This document shows positions 55,539 to 64,000 of a stretch of DNA of 64,000 bases, one piece after another. How positions within the stretch are numbered: position 1 is the first letter of the stretch; each line of letters starts with the position of its first letter. The notes under the pieces are model-generated. The model was not told the origin of the DNA. It saw nothing but the letters and a program-made list of their open reading frames with translations, and did no database searches. Source of the DNA: Methylobacterium sp. DB0501 (lineage in GTDB: Bacteria; Pseudomonadota; Alphaproteobacteria; Rhizobiales; Beijerinckiaceae); contig NZ_JAAKGV010000004.1 in the NCBI RefSeq assembly GCF_011043735.1, positions 1 through 64,000 of the forward strand, in the 5' to 3' direction. Position numbers and translations under genes: made by a program.

Positions 55539-56606
55539 ATGGCGAACTCCGGCTCCCCTCCCTTCAAGGTCGCAGTCGTCTGGCGGGGCGATGCGCAGGC
55601 CCGCGCCGAGGCTCGCCCCGAGACCAGCCGGTTCGCGGCGGTCTTCGCCGCCCTAAAGCGGCACGGGCTCGCCGCCGAGCCCGCCGTCTGGGCCGAGGGG
55701 CAGGCCGACGCCTTCCGGGCCCAGCTCCTGACGACGGACGCGGCGCTGGTCTGGGTGAACCCGGTGGCGGAGGACACCGGCGAGGGCCGCGCCGCCCTGG
55801 ACGCTGTGCTGCGGGAGGTGGCCGCCGCCTGCGTCCTGGTCAGCGGCCACCCTGACGTGGTCGACCGGATCGGCACCAAGGAGGTGCTGGTCCGGACGCG
55901 GGAGATGGGCTGGGGGACGGACACGCACCTCTACGCGAGCCAAGCCGCCCTCGCGGCGGGGTTTCCCGGGCGCGTGGCCGAGGGGCCGCGGGTGTTGAAG
56001 CGCAGCCGCGGCAACGGCGGCATCGGCGTCTGGAAGGTCGAGCGCGCCGCGGGCCCCGACGTCCTGGCACAGGAAGCGCGCGACCGGACCCGGCGCACGG
56101 TGACGCTCGACGCGTTCCTGGCCGAGCGCGCCGCCGACTTCGGGGCCGGCGGCACCCTCGTGGACCAGCCGTTCCAGGCGCGGCACCTGGAGGGGATGGT
56201 CCGCTGCTACGTGAGCGGCACGCGGGTCGCGGGATTCGGTGCCCAGCACGTGACCGCGCTCGCCCCGCCGGAGCACGGGCGCGCGCCGCCACGCCTCTAC
56301 TCGGGACCGGACGACGGTCGGTTCCAGCGCCTGCGCGGCCTGATGGAAGCGGCGTGGATACCCGAGATGGCGGAACGGCTGGTGTTGGGGCCGGACGACC
56401 TGCCGGCCGTCTGGGACGCCGACTTCCTGCTCGGGCCGAAGGATGCGGCCGGCGAGGACACCTACGTGCTCTGCGAGATCAACGCGAGCTCGGTGTACCC
56501 CATCCCCGACGAGGCGCACGACGCCCTCGCTACGACGACGTTGCGACGACTGACCGAGGCCCGCGCCGGCCGGTCCAAGGCGATGCTGCATGCTCCCAAC
56601 CCTTGA
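55539..56606 (+). CDS. Cj0069-family ATP-grasp-like protein
   Basis: Protein of 355 residues: VAVVWRGDAQARAEARPE at the start, GHPDVVDRIGTKEVL, LKRSRGNGGIGVWKV and YVLCEINASSVYPIPDEA, which are landmarks of the Cj0069 family of ATP-grasp-fold proteins. These ligate a carboxylate to an amine or thiol, but the substrate of this family is not known. It starts 5 bp after the extended end of the DUF1259 gene, so it probably belongs to the same transcript. Confidence 0.75.
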   Translation: MANSGSPPFKVAVVWRGDAQARAEARPETSRFAAVFAALKRHGLAAEPAVWAEGQADAFRAQLLTTDAALVWVNPVAEDTGEGRAALDAVLREVAAACVLVSGHPDVVDRIGTKEVLVRTREMGWGTDTHLYASQAALAAGFPGRVAEGPRVLKRSRGNGGIGVWKVERAAGPDVLAQEARDRTRRTVTLDAFLAERAADFGAGGTLVDQPFQARHLEGMVRCYVSGTRVAGFGAQHVTALAPPEHGRAPPRLYSGPDDGRFQRLRGLMEAAWIPEMAERLVLGPDDLPAVWDADFLLGPKDAAGEDTYVLCEINASSVYPIPDEAHDALATTTLRRLTEARAGRSKAMLHAPNP

Positions 56607-56852
56607 GGCTCGCGGGCGAGCAGGACAAGGGGGCTCCACGGTGGCAGACCCCTCTGCATCGAGAAAGGCAAGAGGCAGCCACGGTCCCCCAAGGCGCCTA
56701 CATCGGCTGGAACGGGGAATAGGTGCTGACGATGGCATCGGGTCGCCATGTGGCAGTAGCGGCTGGGAGCGCGTCGAGGAAGGCTGTGGCGAGGCGCATG
56801 GCTCCGGCATCGGGGCTGCCCCGTCATGCAGCGGACAACCCCCATTGGGGCA

Positions 56853-59069
56853 TCAGGCCGCCGAGGGAGCCTGCGCGAGCGACCAGCGCAGGTGCTGCTG
56901 GATGTGCGACAGGCGGCGCGGCAGGCCCTGCAGGGCCTCCACGCTGGAGGAGTAGATGCAGATCGTCGAAAGCGTGCTGGCGGCATGGTAGAGGGCGCAG
57001 GCGCCGTGCTCGCGCAGGGCAAGGCCGGCGGCCATGATGGCTGCCTGTATGGCGCCATGCAGGTCCTGGTCGACGCGCGCCACCATGACGAACTCGGAGG
57101 CCTTCCACCAACGCAGGATGCGCCGCATGCCCTCGGTGACCTCTTCGACTGTTGAAGGGCGCGGCAGGTCGTCGAGAACGACGAGCTTCGTGTCTTCGAC
57201 GTCGTAGCCCAGGTAGACCGAGTGGAGGGCGCGGAACGCCTCCCTCACCCGGTTCCGGGACCAGTGCATTGAGACCTCCTCCGCCATCTCAAGGCTGAGG
57301 ACCGCGTCCGCGACGTATGTTGGGTAGAACTGGGGCTTGGGGGCGGGCGCCGGGGCGGCGACGGGTTTGGGGGCGCGGGGCATGACGACGACCGGATGGC
57401 GGTGGCGACGACCAGGCCGGGATGCGTAGGCATCGACCAAAATCGCCGCTTCCCATGCCTCGACACACGGGGCCTTGCTGAGCGCCGCCCCGATGCGACG
57501 GATACGCTCGCGTGCACCGGCGTGCCGCGTATCGCGGAGGCGGGCGGCCATTTCGCCCTTGGCGGCATAGAGCGCCCAGGCCTGATCGAGCCCGACCTCG
57601 CGAGCGTGGTTGACGACGGTGCGGACGAGATCGACACCGCTTTGCGCCTGTTTCGAGAGCCGTCCGTAGACGTCGCTCCGCGCCGCCTTCTCGACCGCGT
57701 CAGCGAGGACGAGGGAATCGGCCTGGACGGGCTCGCCGGCGGCATCCCAGACCGTCGAAAAATCTTGCGCTGCCCCGGTCTTGCCGACGGCGGCGAGGGT
57801 GGTCCAAACGTCGTCGTGACCTGCCTGGGACGCGGAGACGCGGCACACGCTCTTGGCGACCTCGCCCTCGACCGTGCCCCACAGTCCCTGCCGGGACGGC
57901 ACGAGGCCGCGGGACAGGACGGTGACGCCCTTCCTTCCGCGCCGGTGCGCGACGGCCCTGTCGACGAAGCCCTTGAGCTCCTCGGCCTCGGGGAGTCGGC
58001 GGCCGCGCCCGACGACGACGTGCGATCCGACTACGGCGATGTGCAGGCCGACGTCGGCGGTCTCGATGGCCTCGGCGGCGACGCGCAGGCGGCGGACGTG
58101 CTGGCGACGTCCCTCCGGCGTCCGCGACGGTGCCCACAGCTTCTGGCAGACGGCGTCGACCTCCACGACCGAGACGTGCCCTTGCGGAAGCTCAGCTTCG
58201 AGGGCGCCGGCCAGGTCCCTGGCGGTGGGGTTCAGGCGGTCGATGGCGGCGGTGCGGCGGGGCTGGCCCCTTAGGCGCTCGACGGCGCCGCGGACCGATG
58301 CCCGCGTGACGCCCTTCAAGCCCACCATTGTCGTTACATCGATCAAGCCTTCGGGCGTCGTTCCGCCCGACATGACGATGTGGTCCGACTGCAACCGGGC
58401 CAGGATGGCATCGATAGAGAGTAGGCGGGCCGCCCTCCCGTCTTCCGCCGCCAAGGCGTCCTCGTAGCCCACGACGGTCTCAACCTGGTAGGACGTCTCC
58501 TGCATCCCTGCGGTCGTCCGGTTCGGACGGACGACCGGGCGTTGTTGGCCCGGCTTCATCCGCCCGAAGTACTTGGTCAGTGCAGCGCAAACGGCCTCGC
58601 GCTCCTTGTCGCTGCACGCCTGCCCGGGGACCGCCACGAAGGCAGTGGTCTCGCGCTCGACGTAGGCCCCGAGCCCGACGCGGTCGACCTCCACGACCTG
58701 CACGTCCCGTCCTGCCGCACACTGGGCACGAAGGTTCGCCGTGGCCCATGCCTTCGCCTTCGGGCATATCGCCCGGAAAAGCCTCTGACGCGCGTCGCTG
58801 TAGACCCGCACCGGCTGGCGGACGGAGAACGCGGCGATGCTGCGGCACGTGTCCGCGATGACCGCGTCGGTCAACTCGGAAACGCCACCGGCGGACACGT
58901 ACCGCTTCACGGCCTCGCCAAGGAACATCGTCACGGCCTGGGGCGTGACCGGCGCGCCCGTCGTCCGGTGGACGTGGCGCGTGAAGCCCGCGGCCTCACG
59001 GCGAAGAGTTTCGAAGATCTCGGTTGACGCCGACACGGAGAGGACGGGGCTCCGGGGACCATTCCCCAC
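56853..59069 (-). CDS. large protein of unknown function, 738 residues
   Basis: Begins with GTG at 59069. No family was recognised. Visible parts: N-terminal helical region (EIFETLRREAAGFTRHVHRT, FLGEAVKRYVSAGG), a basic middle (GHVSVVEVDAVCQKLW, RRQHVRRLRVAAEAIE), a Pro/Ala linker near 580-595 (APKPVAAPAPAPKPQ) and a helical C-terminus. TATAAT lies only 6 nt upstream of the GTG on the minus strand, so the mRNA may be leaderless. It could be a replication, partition or phage-related protein; the repeats just upstream support this only indirectly. Confidence 0.6.
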   Translation of the reverse strand: MGNGPRSPVLSVSASTEIFETLRREAAGFTRHVHRTTGAPVTPQAVTMFLGEAVKRYVSAGGVSELTDAVIADTCRSIAAFSVRQPVRVYSDARQRLFRAICPKAKAWATANLRAQCAAGRDVQVVEVDRVGLGAYVERETTAFVAVPGQACSDKEREAVCAALTKYFGRMKPGQQRPVVRPNRTTAGMQETSYQVETVVGYEDALAAEDGRAARLLSIDAILARLQSDHIVMSGGTTPEGLIDVTTMVGLKGVTRASVRGAVERLRGQPRRTAAIDRLNPTARDLAGALEAELPQGHVSVVEVDAVCQKLWAPSRTPEGRRQHVRRLRVAAEAIETADVGLHIAVVGSHVVVGRGRRLPEAEELKGFVDRAVAHRRGRKGVTVLSRGLVPSRQGLWGTVEGEVAKSVCRVSASQAGHDDVWTTLAAVGKTGAAQDFSTVWDAAGEPVQADSLVLADAVEKAARSDVYGRLSKQAQSGVDLVRTVVNHAREVGLDQAWALYAAKGEMAARLRDTRHAGARERIRRIGAALSKAPCVEAWEAAILVDAYASRPGRRHRHPVVVMPRAPKPVAAPAPAPKPQFYPTYVADAVLSLEMAEEVSMHWSRNRVREAFRALHSVYLGYDVEDTKLVVLDDLPRPSTVEEVTEGMRRILRWWKASEFVMVARVDQDLHGAIQAAIMAAGLALREHGACALYHAASTLSTICIYSSSVEALQGLPRRLSHIQQHLRWSLAQAPSAA

Positions 59070-59096
59070 CGACCATTATATGAACCGATCCGCACA
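59069..59096 (-). repeat. 28-bp repeat, copy 1, with leaderless promoter
   Basis: Minus strand: TGTGCGGATCGGTTCATATA and ATGGTCGG, four mismatches from copies 2 and 3. It contains TATAAT (59075-59080) directly before the GTG at 59069. A GGTTGTCACGCC element follows at 59153-59164 on the plus strand, as after the other copies. Confidence 0.65.
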
Positions 59097-59253
59097 CCAC
59101 AACTCTGAGACACGTATTTCGTCTTCGCAAAGAGCAGGTTTTCGGGGTTCGAGGTTGTCACGCCGGGTCGCCGGAGCGCCTCGCCGCGAGGCTAGACGGA
59201 ACCGGACAGGGGCAACCCCGACCCGCGGGTCTCCGACCGACCATGCCTTATCC

Positions 59254-59280
59254 CGACCCTTATATAGACCCATCCGCACA
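59254..59280 (-). repeat. 27-bp repeat, copy 2
   Basis: Plus strand CGACCCTTATATAGACCCAT then CCGCACA, identical to copy 3. GTTGTCACGCC follows at 59317-59327. Confidence 0.75.
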
Positions 59281-59414
59281 AGGCGCCCCGCTCCCCTCGT
59301 CAACATCCCTGTTCGAGTTGTCACGCCAGTTGCCAAGCCCACCTCCTGCGTGGCCTGATGAGGCACCGGTACGAAAACCGGAACCCCGCCGCCCCGAAAG
59401 GACCAATTTCGCCC

Positions 59415-59441
59415 CGACCCTTATATAGACCCATCCGCACA
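59415..59441 (-). repeat. 27-bp repeat, copy 3
   Basis: Identical to copy 2 over all 27 bases. GTTGTCACGCC follows at 59478-59488, at the same distance (63 bp from repeat start) as in copy 2. Confidence 0.75.
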
Positions 59442-59578
59442 GGGGACCCCGTTTCTCTTGGAAGAGCTCTGGTTCAGGTTGTCACGCCCCCGCCGTCGAT
59501 TGGCCTTTCGGATGTTGCCTGGGGGATGCGTCGACGACTCGTGGGGTGCCCTGCGGCAGGCGCAAGCTGCAAGCCATG

Positions 59579-60097
59579 TCAACCTTCTTGCATGGTCTTC
59601 GTCGACATCTTGGAACCCTTGGCGGGGATGCGAGCGTATGCTTCGTCAATCTCGGCAATCCAGCGCCGCAGATCGTCAACCTTCCACACCGTCAGCACGC
59701 CCCGCCTGAGGGCATCCTGGAATTGCAGCATAATCTTTCTGCCGCCGCGCCCCATAAAGTCCGGCAGAAGCCCAGCCTCCCAGGCAGCGTGCAGGCGTTC
59801 GCCAGCAGCGGGGAGATCCGCCATTAAATCGGCATGGTCCTCCGGGCGCGCATACGTGCAGTACGCGGCGGCCTCCTGCTCCTCGCGGTCGAGATCCTCT
59901 AAGACTGCGATGCGCTTATCAACGAGCTCCATGATGGCATACCCATCGCGGGGGTGCATTTCCTTGACGCACAGGTCATAGAGATAATTGCGAAGTTTCT
60001 GCAATCCAGCGATGCGCTGTCTAGTCTTTAGGTCTGTCGTATCGAACCCCGTGTACGGGTCGGGGCCGGGAAGCTTTGGGAAAGGGATCTTAGTCAT
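59579..60097 (-). CDS. hypothetical protein, helical
   Basis: 172 residues, mostly charged helix (RQRIAGLQKLRNYLYDLCV, AVLEDLDREEQEAAAYC). No recognised domain or signal. It is the first gene downstream of the repeat region on the right side, read away from the large gene's start region. Confidence 0.55.
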   Translation of the reverse strand: MTKIPFPKLPGPDPYTGFDTTDLKTRQRIAGLQKLRNYLYDLCVKEMHPRDGYAIMELVDKRIAVLEDLDREEQEAAAYCTYARPEDHADLMADLPAAGERLHAAWEAGLLPDFMGRGGRKIMLQFQDALRRGVLTVWKVDDLRRWIAEIDEAYARIPAKGSKMSTKTMQEG

Positions 60098-60116
60098 AGG
60101 TCACCTGCATGGGGGG

Positions 60117-60527
60117 TCAGTCGCCGGATGAAAGGTCGCCCGGTCCGGAGGCGCAGCGCGCGTCGGTGAACTGGCTCTTCCGCGCCTCGGTGCGCTCGTC
60201 GATGATGAAGCTCGCGCCCGGCTTAGGCGAATCCCACCCGCCGCCAATGGCGACCATGCGCCCGCGGCCAGCCTCGCCGCGTGCGGTGAGCTGCGTCGTC
60301 TCGCGGTCCGTGCGCGTGTCGATGAGGCCGCACGTCACCGTCACGCGCCAGCCCTGCGCCGGCCCGGGGACCGCGTCGACGCGGGAGAACCGCACCCTGT
60401 GGGGTCCGGCGGGCACACGCACGTCGTAGAGCCACCGGTCGTCGGGCTGCGGGAAACGGGCGGGCTCCACCGCGGCGGCCGGGGCCGCGGCGAGCGCCAG
60501 GGCGAGGATCAGAGCACCGCGTAGCAT
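60117..60527 (-). CDS. secreted hypothetical protein
   Basis: 136 residues: signal peptide (ALILALALAAAPAAAV), then WLYDVRVPAGPHRVRFSRV and VTVTCGLIDTRTDRE. No family recognised. ATG 60527 lies inside the end of the upstream gene (19-bp overlap), so translation is coupled. Confidence 0.6.
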   Translation of the reverse strand: MLRGALILALALAAAPAAAVEPARFPQPDDRWLYDVRVPAGPHRVRFSRVDAVPGPAQGWRVTVTCGLIDTRTDRETTQLTARGEAGRGRMVAIGGGWDSPKPGASFIIDERTEARKSQFTDARCASGPGDLSSGD

Positions 60528-60847
60528 TGGCCGTTCTCCAGGAAGTGGACGAGGGAAGCCTTCAGGACGACGAAGCCGTCCGGGGTGACGAAGTGGGGGC
60601 CGTCGTAGGGGTCGAAGCGCACGCGGATGGCCGACGGGTACCGGGGGGCCTCGCAGGGAATCCCCCTGGCGTAGGCGCAGACGGCGCGCTGGCGCAGGCG
60701 CTGCACGCGGGCGACGGCGGCGGGATGGACGACGAAGCGCACGTTCATGAGGGTGATCTCCCGGACGTACCGGGAGACGCGGCCGCCATCCCGGACGGAC
60801 CACGCGCGCGGGCGCAGGCGCCGGTTCCAGTAGACGTCGACGGTCAT
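60509..60847 (-). CDS. hypothetical protein, 112 residues
   Basis: Begins TVDVYWNRRLRPRAWSVRDGG and contains RVRFDPYDGPHFVTPDGFV. No family recognised; Cys and basic residues are frequent. Its start overlaps the stop of the preceding gene (ATGA) and its end overlaps the next. Confidence 0.6.
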   Translation of the reverse strand: MTVDVYWNRRLRPRAWSVRDGGRVSRYVREITLMNVRFVVHPAAVARVQRLRQRAVCAYARGIPCEAPRYPSAIRVRFDPYDGPHFVTPDGFVVLKASLVHFLENGQCYAVL

Positions 60848-61089
60848 GACGCCCTCCGGAGCGGGCCGAACGCCGCCGCGACGTTCTCGGCCTCGTAGGC
60901 CACGCGGCGGGCGTCGTCGGCCGACACGTGCCCGGCCGCGGCGAGGCGGCCTGCTTCGAGGACGCGGTCCCGCAGGCCGCGGCCGGTGTGCGGGCAGACG
61001 CGGCCGGACTCCCAGAGAGCCTGGATGCGTGCGGCCGCGTCGGAGATCTCGGACGGGACGGTGTCGAGGCGGGCGGAGGGGCAGCACAT
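60844..61089 (-). CDS. hypothetical protein, 81 residues
   Basis: Two predicted helices (SEISDAAARIQALWESGR and SADDARRVAYEAENVAAAFG). No family recognised. It ends with an ATGA overlap into the next gene and lies 12 bp after the AAA ATPase gene, so all of them form one operon. Confidence 0.55.
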   Translation of the reverse strand: MCCPSARLDTVPSEISDAAARIQALWESGRVCPHTGRGLRDRVLEAGRLAAAGHVSADDARRVAYEAENVAAAFGPLRRAS

Positions 61090-61101
61090 AGTCGCCTCCC
61101 G

Positions 61102-62721
61102 TCACATGCGCGTCGCGAGGGCGTCGCGCGCGGCGACGATTCCCTCGGCGAGCTGACGGAGCGTCCGCACGCTGCCGTCCCGCCAATGCGCGGCGAGGAC
61201 GGCTTCCTCCTCCGGATCGGGTCCGGGCAGCCACGCGTCGTCGAGGCCGCGCTCGGCCCGGATGTCCGCGAAGATCGCGCGCGTTAGGGCCGGGAGCGAG
61301 GCAGACGTGCGCGGCCCCATCTCCAGCACCCGGAACCGCGAGAGCAGCGCCGCGTCGAGGCCGACGCGGGTGTTCGCCGTCGCGATGTAGGAGACGGCGC
61401 TGAGATCCACCGGGCATTCGAGGTAGGGGTCCTGGTACGCCCGCGCGGTCTCCCGTTCGGTCAGGGCTAGGACGCCGTCGACGAGCTTGCCGTTGTCCGC
61501 TCGCGTCCCGGCGCGGGAGAGCTCGTCGAGGACGACGAGGACGCTCGCAGCCTCGGCCCGCCGGATGGCCTGCAGGGGCACGCAGGCGCGGCCGGTCGAC
61601 CACTGCCTCGACGTGCCGATGAACGAGGAATCGCTGACCCCGGCGCACCCGTAGACCGTGACGTTCAGCCCGAGAACCTCGCCGAGCCGCCGGGCGAAAC
61701 GGCTCTTGCCGGTGCCGGGCGGCCCCAGCAGCAGCGTCGGCGGGATGGCGACGAAGGCCCGCCCGGCGAGCGGTCGAAGGATCGCGTCGATGACCGCCGT
61801 GTCGTCCGGGAACTCGGCGGCGAGCGTCGCCCGCGCCGCGGCGAGGTCCGGGACAGGGACCAGGCGGAGCCGCCGGCCGGCAATCGGGGCCCATTCGTTC
61901 CTCGGCGTCGAACCCGTCGCCCCGCCGGGCCGGCTCTCGCCCGCCTTCGCCAGGCCCGGCAAATGCTCGACGCCGGCCAGCACCAGCAAGCTCGGCCCCG
62001 TCTCCAGCGCCGTCTTCGCCACCTTCGCGGCGGCCTTCTCGCGGGCCTCAGTCACCAATGCCGGCTCGGTCTCGGGCGCCCCCCGGGACGCGTCCCCGAC
62101 GAGGCGGCCGCCGCGGGCGAGCGTGATCAGCAAGGCCCCCATCGCCCCGCGGCCGGGCCTCCAATCTAGCGCGGCGTGGACGTCCTCGGCCATGCCAACG
62201 CTCGCCCGGACATAGCGGTACCCGTCGGGCCCGCCGAGCAGGTCCGGCAGCAGCCCGCGGATGTACTCGCGCGCCGGAGGATGGCCGCATTCCCAGAGGC
62301 AGAGCGCCAGGACGCCCGCGAGCAGGCGGAGGTGCTCGTCGACGTCCTGTTGCTCGTCCGAGTAGTCGAAACCGAAATCTGCGGAGAAACTGCTCTCGCG
62401 CAGCCAGCCGGTGACGGTGTCGAACGCCGCGCAGACCTGGACGGCCAGAGTTTGCTCGGCTTCCCGACGGTCCCGCTTCACGTCATGGGCGTACGAATCG
62501 AACGACAACCGCAGGGCGCGGTAGATGCCGACGACGCGGATGTCCTCGCCGAACGCGGCCGCGTTCCGGAGCGAAGGGATGTGCCGGCCGTAGCGGGCGG
62601 CGAGAAGGAGGGCGGCAGGCGCGAACGGGAAGCTGCCGCGGCGGGGCGCCTCGGCTTCGCCCGAGAGATATCTCTCGACGGCGCAAGCCCGCGCCCCCTC
62701 ATCAAGGGGGGTGCTCGTCAT
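61102..62721 (-). CDS. AAA-family ATPase with unknown N-terminal domain
   Basis: 539 residues. The C-terminal half is an AAA ATPase: Walker A GPPGTGKSRFARRL, Walker B SVLVVLDELSRAG, a sensor-1 Asn in YIATANTRVGL and an Arg-finger-like LLSRFRVLEMG. The region resembles the ATPase part of Lon or MoxR-like proteins; no protease dyad is visible. The N-terminal 270 residues are helical (AFDTVTGWLRESSFSADFGF). It could remodel or load a partner encoded in this operon. Confidence 0.72.
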   Translation of the reverse strand: MTSTPLDEGARACAVERYLSGEAEAPRRGSFPFAPAALLLAARYGRHIPSLRNAAAFGEDIRVVGIYRALRLSFDSYAHDVKRDRREAEQTLAVQVCAAFDTVTGWLRESSFSADFGFDYSDEQQDVDEHLRLLAGVLALCLWECGHPPAREYIRGLLPDLLGGPDGYRYVRASVGMAEDVHAALDWRPGRGAMGALLITLARGGRLVGDASRGAPETEPALVTEAREKAAAKVAKTALETGPSLLVLAGVEHLPGLAKAGESRPGGATGSTPRNEWAPIAGRRLRLVPVPDLAAARATLAAEFPDDTAVIDAILRPLAGRAFVAIPPTLLLGPPGTGKSRFARRLGEVLGLNVTVYGCAGVSDSSFIGTSRQWSTGRACVPLQAIRRAEAASVLVVLDELSRAGTRADNGKLVDGVLALTERETARAYQDPYLECPVDLSAVSYIATANTRVGLDAALLSRFRVLEMGPRTSASLPALTRAIFADIRAERGLDDAWLPGPDPEEEAVLAAHWRDGSVRTLRQLAEGIVAARDALATRM

Positions 62722-62794
62722 GATCGGTCTCCATGGCCGTACGCCCCGGATGCCGTGGGCGCGCAGTTCAAACGCCGGTGTACCCCGGCATGTC

Positions 62795-63334
62795 TTACTC
62801 GCTAGTTAACGACGACGAGCTCCGTTTCCCCAACCGGAATGCCTCGCGCTCGGCGAGCACTTCGTCGACGGCGGCCAGGGCACGCCGCAGCGTTTCCTTC
62901 GCGTCCATGTCCCGGCCGATGATGTCGATCTGCGACGGTCGACCTGTGTGATAGCGCTCGACAGTATTCGCTTCCTGGATCTCTTCGACGCACATGAGCG
63001 CATGCCCGAGGGCGCGGGGATGGGAATGCGCGGCGGCCTGGCCGAGGAAGAGACAGACGTATTCGGGGAGTCCGAATTTCGCGATGCGGTCCCGGCTCGT
63101 CGTCCTCTTGTTGAGTTGCATTAGGCGGGCGAGCGACGAGACCCACTCATGGCCGAGCACTGCTGTCGCCGCCTCGTTGACGGCATCGACGAAGGCGGAT
63201 CCAACCTCCGCCATCGTGACGTGGCGTTCTCCTGCGTAGAGGTCTTGGTCCCGATACGTCAGGGGGACGCCGTCGAGCGTCCCGATGCAGACGCCGTCGT
63301 CGGGCTGGGGCATGGGCTTCAAGACGATCTTCAC
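62795..63334 (-). CDS. hypothetical protein, 179 residues
   Basis: GTG 63334 gives KIVLKPMPQPDDGVCIGTLDG at the start; the longer frame upstream is Pro/Arg-rich and unlikely. Later parts: VTMAEVGSAFVDAVNEAATA and CLFLGQAAAHSHPRALGHA. No family recognised. It lies 73 bp upstream of the AAA ATPase gene. Confidence 0.55.
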   Translation of the reverse strand: MKIVLKPMPQPDDGVCIGTLDGVPLTYRDQDLYAGERHVTMAEVGSAFVDAVNEAATAVLGHEWVSSLARLMQLNKRTTSRDRIAKFGLPEYVCLFLGQAAAHSHPRALGHALMCVEEIQEANTVERYHTGRPSQIDIIGRDMDAKETLRRALAAVDEVLAEREAFRLGKRSSSSLTSE

Positions 63335-63426
63335 GGCGGGAAATCCTGCGGGGGGTGGGAATCGATGAGGGGCGGCCCCGGTCAGGACCGCCCCTCGGAT
63401 GTTAGCACTCGCGGGAGCGAGGGACC

Positions 63427-63909
63427 TCAGGCCCGGCGGGCCTCGTTGAGCTGGTGCTGCAGGAGCTCTGTCTGCATCTCGATGAGCGCTGCCTGACGGG
63501 GATGCCCCGCCTTGCCGCAGTAGCCCCGGGGCGGAAGCGAGGGGGCCGGCAGGTACCACTCGCCCTCGTCCTCATCGAGGTGCCAGTCCCGGTTATCCCC
63601 GGGCATCCCTCCCCACGCGCCGCCGACCGTCTCATGCCCGCCGGCGCCGATGCCGATCACCGCGTCCTCGATCCACTTGGCCTTCACCCGGGCGAGATGC
63701 GCCTGGTGGCGCCTGCCGCTGTCGTGCCAACGCCAGAAGGCGCAGAAATCGCCGAGGCAGGTGGAGCCGCTGTCCGCGCCTCCCCTGAACGTGCGGTTGA
63801 CCCCGGCAACTGGCGTATCGGCCTGCTCGGTGTCGGGGCTGCGGGCCTCGGGGCACCACACGGTCTCGGCCTGCTGCACGGTGAGCAGGGCGGTATCAAG
63901 TTGGCTCAT
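63427..63909 (-). CDS. hypothetical protein, 160 residues
   Basis: Contains CLGDFCAFWRWHDSGRR, IEDAVIGIGAGGHETVG and a helical end (IEMQTELLQHQLNEARRA). Cys and Trp residues are frequent. No family recognised; resembles small cargo proteins of plasmids or phages. Confidence 0.55.
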   Translation of the reverse strand: MSQLDTALLTVQQAETVWCPEARSPDTEQADTPVAGVNRTFRGGADSGSTCLGDFCAFWRWHDSGRRHQAHLARVKAKWIEDAVIGIGAGGHETVGGAWGGMPGDNRDWHLDEDEGEWYLPAPSLPPRGYCGKAGHPRQAALIEMQTELLQHQLNEARRA

Positions 63910-64000
63910 TGTCGTGATCCCTCTCGTCAGGACGCCCGGAAACCGTGGCGACGGAGTGCTCGTCGGCGCTCCCCGCTCCCCCGCCGGGCTACGACGGGGG

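Larger units (their letters stand above)
59097..59578. other. repeat-bearing intergenic region
   Basis: About 480 bp without a supported gene, holding repeat copies 2 and 3 and the three GTTGTCACGCC elements. Repeat starts are 185 and 161 bp apart. Candidate origin iterons, partition sites or a set of related promoters. Confidence 0.5.

Noticed and set aside
59076-59366. Minus-strand ORF of 96 codons across the repeats
   Set aside because: Spans repeat copy 2 and has no domain, no ribosome-binding site and Arg-rich low-complexity translation.

Overview
The window is very GC-rich DNA that reads as an alphaproteobacterium, most likely Methylobacterium or a close relative. This rests on base composition, ATGA-coupled operons, DmeR and YnfA type proteins and the overall gene set; it is inference, since no rRNA or other taxonomic marker is present. 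The content (metal and chromate resistance, insertion sequence, transposase remnants, decaying genes, a block of unrecognised genes on the right) suggests a plasmid or genomic island. No rep, par, tRNA, rRNA or CRISPR was found.

Layout. 0-6.2 kb: copper genes (Met-rich lipoprotein, lytic transglycosylase, YHS-type copper P-ATPase), an adenylyltransferase-like protein and an ABC-exporter membrane half without an ATPase. 6.3-13.6 kb, minus strand: nuoA-H-J-K-L-M-N, all seven membrane subunits of complex I and none of the seven hydrophilic ones; NuoJ carries a large histidine-rich loop and NuoH has lost its quinone-loop signatures. 14-23.6 kb: a two-module RTX protein, an orphan restriction-like protein, a 16-cysteine copper storage protein, a CsoR-family regulator, a Tat-exported Met-rich protein with a barrel partner, a methyltransferase and a cysteine-less MerR protein. 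A palindrome of the form TACCCY-N3-RGGGTA lies before the RTX, Csp/CsoR and Tat-protein genes, so these probably form one metal regulon.

24-27.3 kb: a nucleotide-metabolism or defence-like group (uracil-DNA glycosylase fold, MazG fusion, TIR-like protein, Nmad2). 27.8-29.5 kb: an apparently intact IS200/IS605 element with tnpA and tnpB. 29.5-43.6 kb: divalent metal homeostasis, with a DmeR-like repressor, a ZntR-like MerR protein and its operator, three cation diffusion facilitators, a ZIP-like transporter, a two-component system, four small secreted His-rich proteins and the CzcB/CzcA efflux pair without CzcC. 43.6-50.4 kb: small ORFs, a broken MFS gene, an EamA protein, and a second two-component system followed by three tandem COG4705 membrane-protein paralogues.

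50.4-56.6 kb: two transposase remnants facing each other, then a chromate locus in which chrA and a DUF1259 gene each contain one in-frame stop, then a Cj0069-family ATP-grasp gene. 56.8-64 kb, minus strand: mostly unrecognised genes including a 738-residue protein and an AAA ATPase, with three copies of a 27-28 bp repeat at 59.07-59.44 kb; this may be a plasmid or phage-derived backbone.

Taken together the genes handle copper (P-ATPase, Csp, Met-rich proteins), Zn/Cd/Co/Ni (CDFs, Czc, ZIP) and chromate, under metalloregulators (CsoR/RcnR and MerR types) and two sensor kinases. The orphan complex I membrane arm with a metal-binding-like loop, placed inside this metal island, is the feature I consider most likely to be undescribed.
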